Source of the DNA: Blastomonas sp.
Lineage (GTDB): Bacteria > Pseudomonadota > Alphaproteobacteria > Sphingomonadales > Sphingomonadaceae
Direction: 5' to 3'
NCBI RefSeq assembly: GCF_030373265.1
Contig: NZ_JAUCZC010000005.1
Location: 62,001-126,000, forward strand
Length of the DNA stretch: 64,000 nt
The position numbers and the translations under genes were made by a program. Shown here piece after piece: positions 56,491 through 64,000 of this stretch (positions are counted from its first letter, which is position 1; each line of letters begins with the position of its first letter). A model generated the notes under the pieces. That model had not been told where the DNA came from, did not search any database, and saw only the letters and a program-made list of their open reading frames with translations.

Positions 56491-56970
56491 TCAGCCGGTT
56501 CGGGGCGCGATCGGCTCCAGATTGTCGTGCAGGCGATCCAGCAGCGTGATCAGCTTTTCAAAGTCGTCCGGTTCGAGGCCGGTGATCAGATGTGCATAGA
56601 CCGGGGCAGTCGCCTGGCGAGCCTGCGCCAGCTGGCTCTCTCCCAGGGGAGCAATGGCGACCATGGTCACGCGCGCGTCATCGGCGCTGGCCGCCGTGGT
56701 GACCAGCCCGGCAGCGGACATGCGCTGGATGATACGCGTCATCGTGGAAAGGTTGATCACCGCCGCCTCGGCAATTTCTCGCGCGCCGCGCGGCGAATGT
56801 TCGCCCAGGATCATCAGCACCCGCCAGCTTGGTATGTCGAGATCGATCGCCCGCAATCGCTGGTCGATGATGCTGTTGTACCGGCTCACCAGCCGGTTGA
56901 GCAGATAGAACGGGTATCGTTTCACCCGGAAGGCGGAGTCGCCGGGATTTCCCGACATGAAGGCGTCCAT
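56491..56970 (-). CDS. MarR-family transcriptional regulator
   Basis: A 159-residue winged-HTH repressor: YPFYLLNRLVSRYNSIIDQR dimer helix, IPSWRVLMILGE, REIAEAAVINLSTMTRIIQR recognition helix and a DDARVTMVAIAPLGE wing. It is divergent from the third DUF885 gene and probably controls that promoter and perhaps the neighbouring transporter and iorAB units; MarR ligands are often aromatic acids. The start may also be the ATG at 56958. Confidence 0.93.
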   Translation of the reverse strand: MDAFMSGNPGDSAFRVKRYPFYLLNRLVSRYNSIIDQRLRAIDLDIPSWRVLMILGEHSPRGAREIAEAAVINLSTMTRIIQRMSAAGLVTTAASADDARVTMVAIAPLGESQLAQARQATAPVYAHLITGLEPDDFEKLITLLDRLHDNLEPIAPRTG

Positions 56971-56989
56971 CCACGCGCTTTAGCCGAAA

Positions 56990-57005
56990 ATTGCGGCAGT
57001 GCAAT
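56990..57005. promoter_or_regulatory. Candidate MarR operator
   Basis: ATTGC-GGCAGT-GCAAT is a palindrome in the 89-bp gap between marR and the divergent DUF885 gene. Its place and symmetry suit a MarR dimer site. No experiment or second copy supports it. Confidence 0.4.
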
Positions 57006-57059
57006 CGGCCAGCGGGGCATGTGCGCCAACGGCATAAATCTCACGAAAGGCATGGGCTG

Positions 57060-58808
57060 ATGACAGCACAATTCGGGACGGTGTTTGCCCGGCGGGCGCG
57101 CATGTTGGCACTGATGGGGACCGCGCTGCTGCTCGCCGCGGCCGCACCTCCGACTTTCCCCGATCTGGTCGCGGACTATGAGCGCTTCTCTGCCGACTAT
57201 CCGATGGAGGCGGGGCGCTCTGACCCGTCTCGATCGCGCACCGGCTGGCCCGAGGAATCTCCTGCCGCCATGGCATCGCGCCGCGCGGCGCTGGCGCAGA
57301 TCGCCGCCGCGCTCGATGCGCTCGACGGGCAGACGCTGCCCGACGAAGATCGGCTGAACCGCGATTACCTGCGCGAACTGATTGGCTGGCGGATCGAAGG
57401 AATCGATTTCGACGAGCGCCGCTTTGCCTTCGTCGCCCACGAAGGGTTCTACAACACGCCCTATTCGCTGGCGCGCGGTATGGACTTGCGCACCGAGGCC
57501 GAGGCTGTGGCTTGGGTCGAGCGGATGCGCGGCATTCCCGACTACTTCGCGGCCCAGCGCACCAATCTTGAGCGCGGGGTCGCCACCGGCTGGACGCACC
57601 CGAGCGTGGTGATCGACGTCGCCGTCGCGGTGCTGCGCAACCAGATTGCGGTGCCACTGGCCGATGACCCGATGCTCGCTCCGCTCAAGGCCTATCCGAC
57701 GGCACTGACACAAGCGCAGGGCCTGATCGAGCGCGAGATCCGTCCGGCGCAGCGCGCTATGCTCGCTTTTATCGACGGACCCTATCGCACACAGGCGCGC
57801 GCCGATCTGGGCGTTGCGGCGGTCCCCGGCGGGCGGGCCTATTACGACTTTCTGCTGCGCTATTACACCACCACCGATCTCACCGCCGAACAGATCCATG
57901 CGATGGGACTGTCGGAGGTCAAGCGTATCCGCAGCGAGATGGATACGGTGATTGCTTCCACTGGGTTCGAAGGCAGCTTTGCCGAGTGGCTGCGTTTTCT
58001 GCGCACCGATCCGCGCTTCTATGCGACCAGCCGCGAAGGGCTGATCGAGAAATACGCCGCCGCATCCAAGCGGATCGATGGCGTCCTGCCGCGCTATTTC
58101 TCGGTGCTGCCACGCCAGCCCTTTACCATCGTGCCGGTGCCGCGTGATCTGGAGGAAGGCTATACCACCGCGCGCGGTGGCGGCGGCGGGGACTTCGCCA
58201 AGGGGTTCGCCGGGACGTTCGTGGTCAACACCTCTCACCTCGATCAGAGGCCCCTTTACGAGGTTCCGGCCCTGAGCCTGCACGAGGCAGCGCCGGGGCA
58301 TCACACGCATTTTGCCTTGAACAAGGAGAACCAAGCGCTGCCCTCGTTCCGTCGCGCTGGCGACCTGCTGGCGTTTCGCGAGGGATGGGCGCTGTATGCC
58401 GAGCGGCTGGGCCATGAGATGGGCGTGTACCGCGATGCCTATGAGCGTTTCGGTAGCCTCTCGACCGAGATGTGGCGCGCCTGCCGGATGGTGGTCGACA
58501 CCGGCATCCATGTGATGGGCTGGGACTATGCGCGCGCACGGCAATGCTTCGAGGACAACACGGCGCTGGCCGATATCAACATCGATACCGAGCTGGCGCG
58601 CTATATCGGTGCGCCGGCAGGGGCGGTGGCGTACAAGGTGGGCGAGCTCAAGATCATCGAACTGCGCGGCCGCGCCGAGCAGGCGCTGGGTGACCGCTTC
58701 GACATCCGCGCATTCCACGACCTGATCCTGGCGCAGGGCCAGTTGCCGATGACGCTGCTTGAACAGAAGGTCGATGGCTGGATCGCGCTGCAACGCCTGC
58801 CGCGCTGA
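57060..58808 (+). CDS. DUF885 family exported metallopeptidase (third paralogue)
   Basis: A 582-residue protein with a hydrophobic export signal (RRARMLALMGTALLLAAAA). The motif HEAAPGHH (His408, Glu409, His414) and Glu441 (REGWALYAE) are complete and match the canonical DUF885 form more closely than the other two paralogues. GAAAGG lies ten bases before the ATG at 57060. It ends three bases from the convergent iorB gene. Confidence 0.9.
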   Translation: MTAQFGTVFARRARMLALMGTALLLAAAAPPTFPDLVADYERFSADYPMEAGRSDPSRSRTGWPEESPAAMASRRAALAQIAAALDALDGQTLPDEDRLNRDYLRELIGWRIEGIDFDERRFAFVAHEGFYNTPYSLARGMDLRTEAEAVAWVERMRGIPDYFAAQRTNLERGVATGWTHPSVVIDVAVAVLRNQIAVPLADDPMLAPLKAYPTALTQAQGLIEREIRPAQRAMLAFIDGPYRTQARADLGVAAVPGGRAYYDFLLRYYTTTDLTAEQIHAMGLSEVKRIRSEMDTVIASTGFEGSFAEWLRFLRTDPRFYATSREGLIEKYAAASKRIDGVLPRYFSVLPRQPFTIVPVPRDLEEGYTTARGGGGGDFAKGFAGTFVVNTSHLDQRPLYEVPALSLHEAAPGHHTHFALNKENQALPSFRRAGDLLAFREGWALYAERLGHEMGVYRDAYERFGSLSTEMWRACRMVVDTGIHVMGWDYARARQCFEDNTALADINIDTELARYIGAPAGAVAYKVGELKIIELRGRAEQALGDRFDIRAFHDLILAQGQLPMTLLEQKVDGWIALQRLPR

Positions 58809-58811
58809 TCG

Positions 58812-60245
58812 TCAGCCTGCGAGCGCGGCCTGCAGCGCATCGCCCTTTTCATCTGCCAGCGCCGCCTCCCGCAACCGGGCAATTCCGGACGCGCTGAGCC
58901 CGCCTGAGCGATAGCGTTCGATGATCCGGTTGAAATTGTGCAGCCCGCGCTCGAAGGTATCGCCATAGCCCTTGATCAGACGCTGGCATTTGACCAGTTC
59001 GAGTGCAACGTCCGGATCGGCCGAGCGCACGATATCAAGCCACGCTTCGATGCGCGCCTGTTCGGTCTGGTAGCGCAGCGTGCTGCGGCGCCAGCACCGA
59101 CCCGAGGCCAGCACCGACAGCATCAGGAACCAGCGCAGGCTCGTCGTCTCGACATGCCGTCCCTTGGTGAACATGCCGCCCAGCCAGCCCGACAGGCGGG
59201 GGCTGGCCAGGATCGTACGGCCCATCCCAGCAGGCAGGGTTTCGCAGATCTCCTCGAGCCGGGGATGCATATATTCGGTGAGCTGGACGATCTGATCGTC
59301 CTTGGCCTTCACTTCTGCGCGCACCCGCTCGAAGCGGGTTTCGCGAACCTTCAGGTCGGCAACGCGGATCGTATCCTCGTAAGACATCCACAGGGCAAGA
59401 TAGCGGGCTGCCTCCGTGATCAGGTCCGCGTTGCCGGACAGGCTTTCCAGCCTGGCAAGATAGAGGTCCGCATAGGCCGGGTCCTGATAATCCATCAGTC
59501 GGCGTGCGCCCTCAATGGCGAAATACTGTGCCGCCTGCGGCAGGTTGGCCTGAATGCGCGCCTGCAGCGCGCGTCCCTTCTCGGTCGACGCAGTCGGCAT
59601 TTGCTGCGCATCGAGAGGGGTGGCCGAGTCGCACAATGCTGCAGCATGGCCTGCAGCAAAACCACGCAGATTGGCTTCCACCGCCTTGCCGCCCGAGACG
59701 ATCGCCGCCTCGAAGGCATCGCGACCAAAGGGCAGCGCACCGCTGGCGCACAAGGCGCCGAACATCACCGAACTGATCACGCTGCCCGCGCGCTCGGCGG
59801 CGTCCTCCATGTCGAAGCCGATATACCGGCCCGCGCGTTGCTTGGCTGCCGCGATGATCCGCTCGCCGCTGGCGCGGCCGTCGCCCATCGCCGATTTCTC
59901 GTCGATCGCATAGACGCGGTGGGTCGATCCGATCAGCACCGTTCTGTCTGAAACGAAGCCGCGCAGGATAGCGCGGCCTGCCTCCATAAGCTCCGAGGCG
60001 ACGACGATGTCGACATCGCCCGGAACCGGCATCAGCGCGAGCAGCGGCGTTGCTGCCTCGCTGCGGGGCATCATCTCGACATAGTAAACCGTGGCGCCGG
60101 TGCGCTGTGCAACGCCGGGAACCGAGGTGCCTTGGGTTACATAGCCGTTGTTCGCACCCAGCTGGACGATCCAGTCGGCGAGCACGCCGCCGCCTTGGCC
60201 GCCGAGCCCGAGCACCGCGATCGAAATGCGTCCGGATGTGCTCAT
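58812..60245 (-). CDS. iorB: Indolepyruvate oxidoreductase, IorB-type subunit
   Basis: A 477-residue gamma-domain subunit of a 2-oxoacid:acceptor oxidoreductase (SIAVLGLGGQGGGVLADWIV, then TQGTSVPGVAQRTGATVYYV). Archaeal IorB is about 200 residues; this one has an added C-terminal helical domain of about 270 residues, as in other proteobacterial forms. With IorA it converts aryl-pyruvates such as indolepyruvate to aryl-acetyl-CoA, passing electrons to ferredoxin. The ATG at 60245 overlaps the iorA stop by one base. Confidence 0.9.
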   Translation of the reverse strand: MSTSGRISIAVLGLGGQGGGVLADWIVQLGANNGYVTQGTSVPGVAQRTGATVYYVEMMPRSEAATPLLALMPVPGDVDIVVASELMEAGRAILRGFVSDRTVLIGSTHRVYAIDEKSAMGDGRASGERIIAAAKQRAGRYIGFDMEDAAERAGSVISSVMFGALCASGALPFGRDAFEAAIVSGGKAVEANLRGFAAGHAAALCDSATPLDAQQMPTASTEKGRALQARIQANLPQAAQYFAIEGARRLMDYQDPAYADLYLARLESLSGNADLITEAARYLALWMSYEDTIRVADLKVRETRFERVRAEVKAKDDQIVQLTEYMHPRLEEICETLPAGMGRTILASPRLSGWLGGMFTKGRHVETTSLRWFLMLSVLASGRCWRRSTLRYQTEQARIEAWLDIVRSADPDVALELVKCQRLIKGYGDTFERGLHNFNRIIERYRSGGLSASGIARLREAALADEKGDALQAALAG

Positions 60246-62368
60246 CAAAAGGCCCTCGCGGCGATCTTGCGCGCCGAGCGGCGCTGCAGCGCGCTGATCA
60301 CCCAGCCGCGCAGGCGCTGGCGGATGCGGTCGGCACGGTTGGGGTTGGAGATGACATGCGCCTTGTAGAAAGACGGGCACAGCACCGCAGCATGGCTGAC
60401 TTCGCCGCACACGCCGCAGCCGACACAGCTGTTCTCGACATGCGCGACCGGGTCCTGCCGCAGCGGGTCCGGGTTGGCGCGGATGGTGAGCGACGGACAT
60501 CCCGACAGCCGGATACAGCTATGGTCGCCGGTACAGGTGTCGGGATCGACGCCGAAACGCTCGCGCACCACACGCTGGCCCGATTTGAGCGCCTTGGCGA
60601 TCTGCGGCTTGATCCGGCGCTGGCGGTTGAGCTGGCATTCGGACTGCGCGACCAGCACTTTGGGGCCTTTGTCCGGCGAGGTCAGCGCGTCGTGGATCGC
60701 ATCGCGCATCCCGGCGACATCATAGGTGCGCGTGCGGGTCTTGGCCCAGGTAATGCCCACGCCGCGCACCGCCTTTTCGATCGGGTTGTTGGTCTTGCGT
60801 TGCGGTGTCGTGGCTTTGGAAGACAGAATGTCCTGCCCGCCCGTCGCGGCCGAATAGCCGTTGTCGACGATGATCGTCAGATTGTCGTCCTGGTTGAACA
60901 CCGCGTTGCCGATGCCCGAGGTCAGGCCGTTGTGCCAGAAGCCGCCATCGCCCATGATCGCTACCGCACGCTTGCCCTCGGGCTTGAACGCCGATGCGCC
61001 CGCGGTGCCGAGGCCATAGCCCATCGTCGTGTTGCCGATGTGGAACGGCGGCAGGATCGAGAACAGGTGGCATCCGATATCGGCCGACACATGGAGCTCG
61101 CCGATATCCTTCTGCACCAGCTTCATCGCCGAAAAGATCGGGCGCTCGGGGCACCCGGTGCAGAACCCCGCCGGCCGCTGCGGCACGGCGGTCGGGGGCA
61201 GGGCGGGGGGCTGGACCGGCATTTCCGCCGGCGCCCGGTCAGGGGCATGTGCCCGCAGGAACTTTGCGACACCCTGCTTGATGACATCGGCGGTGTACTC
61301 GCCAGAGCGCGGCAGCATGTCCTTGCCCGCAATCCGGGTGTTGAGGTCTGCACGGCGGACCAACGTGTTGAGTTCGTGCTCGATGAACTCGGGCTGGCCT
61401 TCCTCGACGATCAGCACCGCGCTCTTGCCCGCGCAGAACGCCTGTACCTCGTCCGGGATCAGGGGATAAGTGACGTTGAGCACGTAGACCGGCAGCACGG
61501 CGTTGCCATACGCATCCGACAGCCCGATTAGCTCGAGCGCGCGGTTGAGCGAGTTGAACAGCCCGCCCTGCACGATGATTCCGATATCGTCCTGCGCGGT
61601 CCCGAAATGCTCGTTGAGGCCGTGGTCCTGAACATACTTGATCCCGGCAGGCCAGCGCTTTTCGATCTTCTCGACTTCGTGCGCAAAGTTGGCGGGCGGC
61701 AGCACGATCCGGCTGGTGTCGCGGTGCGGCGTCTGCGCCGCCTCGGCGACGGTGAGCGGCGGGCGCCGGTTGTCGCGCGCAACAAAACTACCGGTCATAT
61801 GGCAGGCGCGGACGCGAAGTTCGAGCATCACCGGCGTGTTCGAGGCCTCGGACAGCGCAAAGCCGTGCTCGACCATATCGACCAGCAGCGGCAGGCTGGG
61901 GCGCGGATCGATCAGCCACATCTGCGATTTCATCGCGAAGGCGTGGGTGCGCTCCTGCATGATCGAGGAACCCTCGCCGTAATCTTCGCCGACGATGATC
62001 AGCGCACCACCCGTGACGCCGCCCGAAGCGACGTTGGAGAGCGCGTCGGAGGCGACATTGGTGCCGACCACCGATTTCCACGCGACCGCGCCGCGCAAGG
62101 GGTAGTTCACCGAGGCAGCCAGCATGGCGGCGGCGGTCGCTTCGCTGGCGGAGCTTTCGAAATGAACGCCGAGGCCGGCCATCAGCTCGCTCGCATCGGC
62201 GAACACATCCATCAGATGGCTGATCGGCGAGCCCTGATAGCCCCCGACATAAGCGACCCCCGATTGCAGCAGCGCCTTGGTGACAGCCAGGATGCCTTCG
62301 CCTTCGAAGGCCTCGCCATCGCCGATCTTCAGTCGCTCGACTTCAGCCTTGAAGGACCGTTCGGCCAT
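60245..62368 (-). CDS. iorA: Indolepyruvate ferredoxin oxidoreductase alpha subunit
   Basis: A 707-residue thiamine-diphosphate enzyme. The N-terminal pyrimidine domain has YQGSPISHLMDVFADA and ASEATAAAMLAAS; the PP domain has the TPP site MGDGGFWHNGLTSGIGNAVF followed by DNGYSAATGGQ. The C-terminus has a ferredoxin-like cysteine set (TCTGDHSCIRLSGCP and SCVGCGVCGEVSHAAVLCP) for two [4Fe-4S] clusters. It lies six bases after the cyclase gene and overlaps iorB, giving a cyclase-iorA-iorB operon. Confidence 0.95.
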   Translation of the reverse strand: MAERSFKAEVERLKIGDGEAFEGEGILAVTKALLQSGVAYVGGYQGSPISHLMDVFADASELMAGLGVHFESSASEATAAAMLAASVNYPLRGAVAWKSVVGTNVASDALSNVASGGVTGGALIIVGEDYGEGSSIMQERTHAFAMKSQMWLIDPRPSLPLLVDMVEHGFALSEASNTPVMLELRVRACHMTGSFVARDNRRPPLTVAEAAQTPHRDTSRIVLPPANFAHEVEKIEKRWPAGIKYVQDHGLNEHFGTAQDDIGIIVQGGLFNSLNRALELIGLSDAYGNAVLPVYVLNVTYPLIPDEVQAFCAGKSAVLIVEEGQPEFIEHELNTLVRRADLNTRIAGKDMLPRSGEYTADVIKQGVAKFLRAHAPDRAPAEMPVQPPALPPTAVPQRPAGFCTGCPERPIFSAMKLVQKDIGELHVSADIGCHLFSILPPFHIGNTTMGYGLGTAGASAFKPEGKRAVAIMGDGGFWHNGLTSGIGNAVFNQDDNLTIIVDNGYSAATGGQDILSSKATTPQRKTNNPIEKAVRGVGITWAKTRTRTYDVAGMRDAIHDALTSPDKGPKVLVAQSECQLNRQRRIKPQIAKALKSGQRVVRERFGVDPDTCTGDHSCIRLSGCPSLTIRANPDPLRQDPVAHVENSCVGCGVCGEVSHAAVLCPSFYKAHVISNPNRADRIRQRLRGWVISALQRRSARKIAARAF

Positions 62369-62374
62369 GGTGCG

Positions 62375-63154
62375 TCACGCCGCCACGAGGGCGAGAACGC
62401 GCAACGGGCTGCCCGACCCGCCCTTGATCTTGAGCGGTGCGGAAAAGATAACCGCCCCGGTCGCAGGCAGCTGATCGAGATTTTCGAGACATTGCAGGCC
62501 ATAGCGCCCGGCGGCGTGGAACAATGTGTGCGCAGGATAGGCAGGCTCGAGCAAATGGGCCTGGCCAGCGTCGGTGCCAATGGTTTCGACCCCCAGGCCA
62601 TGCGCATCGCGTTCATCGACGAGAAATTTCACCGCCTCGGCCGAGGGCCCGGGGGTATGCGCGCCATCCTTGCGGCGATTGGTATAGGCATCGACATCGC
62701 GCTTGGACCAATCGGTGCGCAGCATGATCCAGCTGCGCGGAGCAATTCGACCGTGCTCAGCCTCCCAGGCCTCGATATCGGCGACGGTGAGCAGATAGTC
62801 GGGATCGGCAGCGGACTGCTGCGAGATGTCGATCACCACGGCAGGCGCGATGAAGTCGGCAGGGGGTACGGTATCGACCGCATTGTCGGCGAGATCCTTG
62901 CCGGTGATCCAGTGGACCGGCGCATCGAAATGCGTTCCGGTGTGCTCGCTGACGGTGAAGTTGTTCCAGTACCACGCGACACCGCGTTCGTCGTAGCGCG
63001 AGATCTCCTCCTGGCTGAAGGCCGCGCACTGACCGAACTCGGGCGGGAGGACAAGGGTGGGCGTGTCAGGCGACAGCGTCTGGGTCAGATCGACCGTACG
63101 AATGGCGCCCGATGCGACCGCGCCTGCGAGCTGCTGAAGAATCTCGGTGGTCAT
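62375..63154 (-). CDS. Cyclase-family metal hydrolase (kynurenine formamidase/isatin hydrolase-like)
   Basis: A 259-residue hydrolase of the PF04199 cyclase family. The metal-binding motif is HTGTHFDAPVH (His71, His75, Asp77, His81). Relatives include kynurenine formamidase and isatin hydrolase, which open an amide of an aromatic compound, in keeping with the iorAB genes behind it. ATG 63154 is six bases after AAGGGG; an ATG at 63160 touches that site and is less likely. The leader consists of 16-bp tandem repeats. Confidence 0.87.
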   Translation of the reverse strand: MTTEILQQLAGAVASGAIRTVDLTQTLSPDTPTLVLPPEFGQCAAFSQEEISRYDERGVAWYWNNFTVSEHTGTHFDAPVHWITGKDLADNAVDTVPPADFIAPAVVIDISQQSAADPDYLLTVADIEAWEAEHGRIAPRSWIMLRTDWSKRDVDAYTNRRKDGAHTPGPSAEAVKFLVDERDAHGLGVETIGTDAGQAHLLEPAYPAHTLFHAAGRYGLQCLENLDQLPATGAVIFSAPLKIKGGSGSPLRVLALVAA

Positions 63155-63161
63155 GCTCATC

Positions 63162-63241
63162 CCCTTGTATTGGTTGGCCCTTGCATTGGTTGGCCCTTGC
63201 ATTGGTTGGCCCTTGCATTGGTTGGCCCTTGTACTGGTCGG
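63162..63241. repeat. Five tandem 16-bp units in the cyclase leader
   Basis: Units at 63162, 63178, 63194, 63210 and 63226 read, on the coding strand, CCAACCAATGCAAGGG; the three middle ones are identical and the outer two differ by one to three bases. The last unit provides the AAGGGG ribosome binding site of the cyclase gene. Such an array can change copy number by slippage. Confidence 0.95.
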
Positions 63242-63271
63242 CCTTGATCTGGGCGGAATGTGAAAGATTAA

Positions 63272-63287
63272 ACTTGCAGATGCAAGT
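63272..63287. promoter_or_regulatory. 16-bp palindrome upstream of the cyclase-iorAB operon
   Basis: ACTTGCAGATGCAAGT is a perfect inverted repeat (7-bp arms, 2-bp centre) in the gap between the oxygenase and cyclase genes, about 118 bp before the cyclase start. It is a likely operator for a dimeric regulator. Confidence 0.6.
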
Positions 63288-63303
63288 ATATTCGGACGCT
63301 GTT

Positions 63304-64000
63304 TCAGTCTGCCGGAACGATGTCGAAAGCGATGGTGGTGCGATGCGCCGTATCGGCAAACGGAACCGTGCCGTGGTAGAAATAGGATGGAAACAGCACC
63401 AGCAGGCCTGGCTGAGGCCGGACCTGCTGCAGGATCTGTTCGCGCTCGCCCAAATGCATACCGGTCTCGCCGAACTTGAGCCAGCCGCTGTGGCCATCGG
63501 CGACGGCATCGGGAACGGCAACATAATACACAGCGCTGATCCAGCCTTCGGGATGGATATGGTTGGTATGGTGCCCTCCGTCGCTCAGCCGCACCGACCA
63601 CGACCCGGAAAACGCGAAGGCCGTGGTTTTGCGCGAACTGAAGGGGTGGGTGGCGTCGTCTGGCAGCGCCAGAATGTAGCGGCGCACCGCCCGTTCGATC
63701 ATCTCTCGCACCGGTTCGATCTCTGGCAGGGTGCGGGCAAACAGGTCGTCCGTGGTCTGCGTGCCGCCGCGCAGCGTCTGCTCGAGCGGATGGTGCCGAC
63801 CTGTATGCAAGGCATTCAGCGCGGCATCGAGGTCTTGGTTGAATGTATCGGTTTGTCCGTTGTCCGGCACCAGCAATTGCGTCCCGATCAGCGCCGGATC
63901 CATCAGCCATCTTGCCCGCACATCGCCGGTGAGCCGCCAGACCAGGGCCTGCAGCGCCAGCGCCTGCTGGTCTGTCGGGTCGTTCGCAAGCAGGCGTGCG
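63304..64000 (-). CDS. TPR-containing putative 2OG-Fe(II) oxygenase (partial)
   Basis: The frame is open to the right edge, so only the C-terminal 232 codons are present. Residues next to the edge (ARLLANDPTDQQALALQAL) look like a TPR helix pair. The oxygenase domain (PF13759 type) shows NHIHPEGWISAVYYV with the iron-ligand His region and LVLFPSYFYHGTVPF plus HRTTIAFDI with the distal His and 2-oxoglutarate-binding Arg. Members of this group hydroxylate unknown substrates. It is on the same strand as the cyclase operon, 149 bp upstream of it. Confidence 0.82.
   Translation of the reverse strand, partial: ARLLANDPTDQQALALQALVWRLTGDVRARWLMDPALIGTQLLVPDNGQTDTFNQDLDAALNALHTGRHHPLEQTLRGGTQTTDDLFARTLPEIEPVREMIERAVRRYILALPDDATHPFSSRKTTAFAFSGSWSVRLSDGGHHTNHIHPEGWISAVYYVAVPDAVADGHSGWLKFGETGMHLGEREQILQQVRPQPGLLVLFPSYFYHGTVPFADTAHRTTIAFDIVPAD

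Noticed and set aside
63162-63241. CRISPR or iteron origin
   Set aside because: The 16-bp units abut without spacers, and there is no replication protein or AT-rich region; a plain tandem repeat explains it.

Overview
The window is chromosomal DNA of an alphaproteobacterium, most probably a sphingomonad (order Sphingomonadales). Supporting signs are high G+C, the gene order ppiD-trpE-trpG-trpD-trpC-moaC-moeA-lexA, an alphaproteobacterial LexA box (GTTC-N7-GTTC), the methyltransferase-comF-grxC-nitrilase-DUF1178 run, and a TonB-receptor-rich peptide-use locus. I see no phage, integrase, insertion sequence, rRNA or CRISPR. The assignment rests on recognised families and gene order, not on a search.

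1-13.5 kb: trmFO (cut by the left edge), a YhhN membrane protein, an AbrB/Doc toxin-antitoxin pair ending 3 bp from gyrA, gyrA, an SDR and yaaA, a secreted TPR protein, an Lrp regulator, a soluble histidine kinase, a polysaccharide-deacetylase-like protein, tRNA-CAU (probably Ile2), a secreted RidA, tRNA-Pro and lexA. 13.5-21.2 kb: a tightly overlapping leftward run ppiD-trpEGDC-moaC-moeA, with lexA behind its own SOS box. 21.3-29.7 kb: tpiA, secG, pyrG, a Crp/Fnr regulator, hsp20 behind a heat-shock-like promoter, the lipoprotein exporter lolC/E-lolD, a glutathione peroxidase and a small membrane protein. 29.8-40.6 kb: dnaE, an acyl-CoA ligase, a methyltransferase, comF, grxC, a nitrilase-family amidase, DUF1178, tRNA-Arg(CCU), a phosphate-type porin and a small membrane protein.

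40.7-64 kb is the accessory part. It holds a three-subunit molybdenum hydroxylase resembling PaoABC but without a Tat signal, three DUF885 metallopeptidase paralogues (one lacking the catalytic Glu), and a TonB receptor-S9 peptidase-DUF885-DUF3830-BASS transporter-FAD oxidoreductase run. A MarR regulator, a cyclase-iorA-iorB operon and a TPR/2OG-Fe(II) oxygenase (cut by the right edge) follow. Read together this looks like uptake and breakdown of a peptide or amide whose aromatic part ends as an aryl-pyruvate; the substrate is unknown. A perfect 17-bp element placed symmetrically in front of the divergent inactive DUF885 gene and the TonB receptor gene suggests that both are controlled together.

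Intergenic DNA carries several repeat families: four tandem 38-bp hairpin units after tpiA, two copies of a 132/133-bp palindromic element, one 80-bp REP-like element, a 92-bp-period direct repeat, and five tandem 16-bp units upstream of the cyclase gene.
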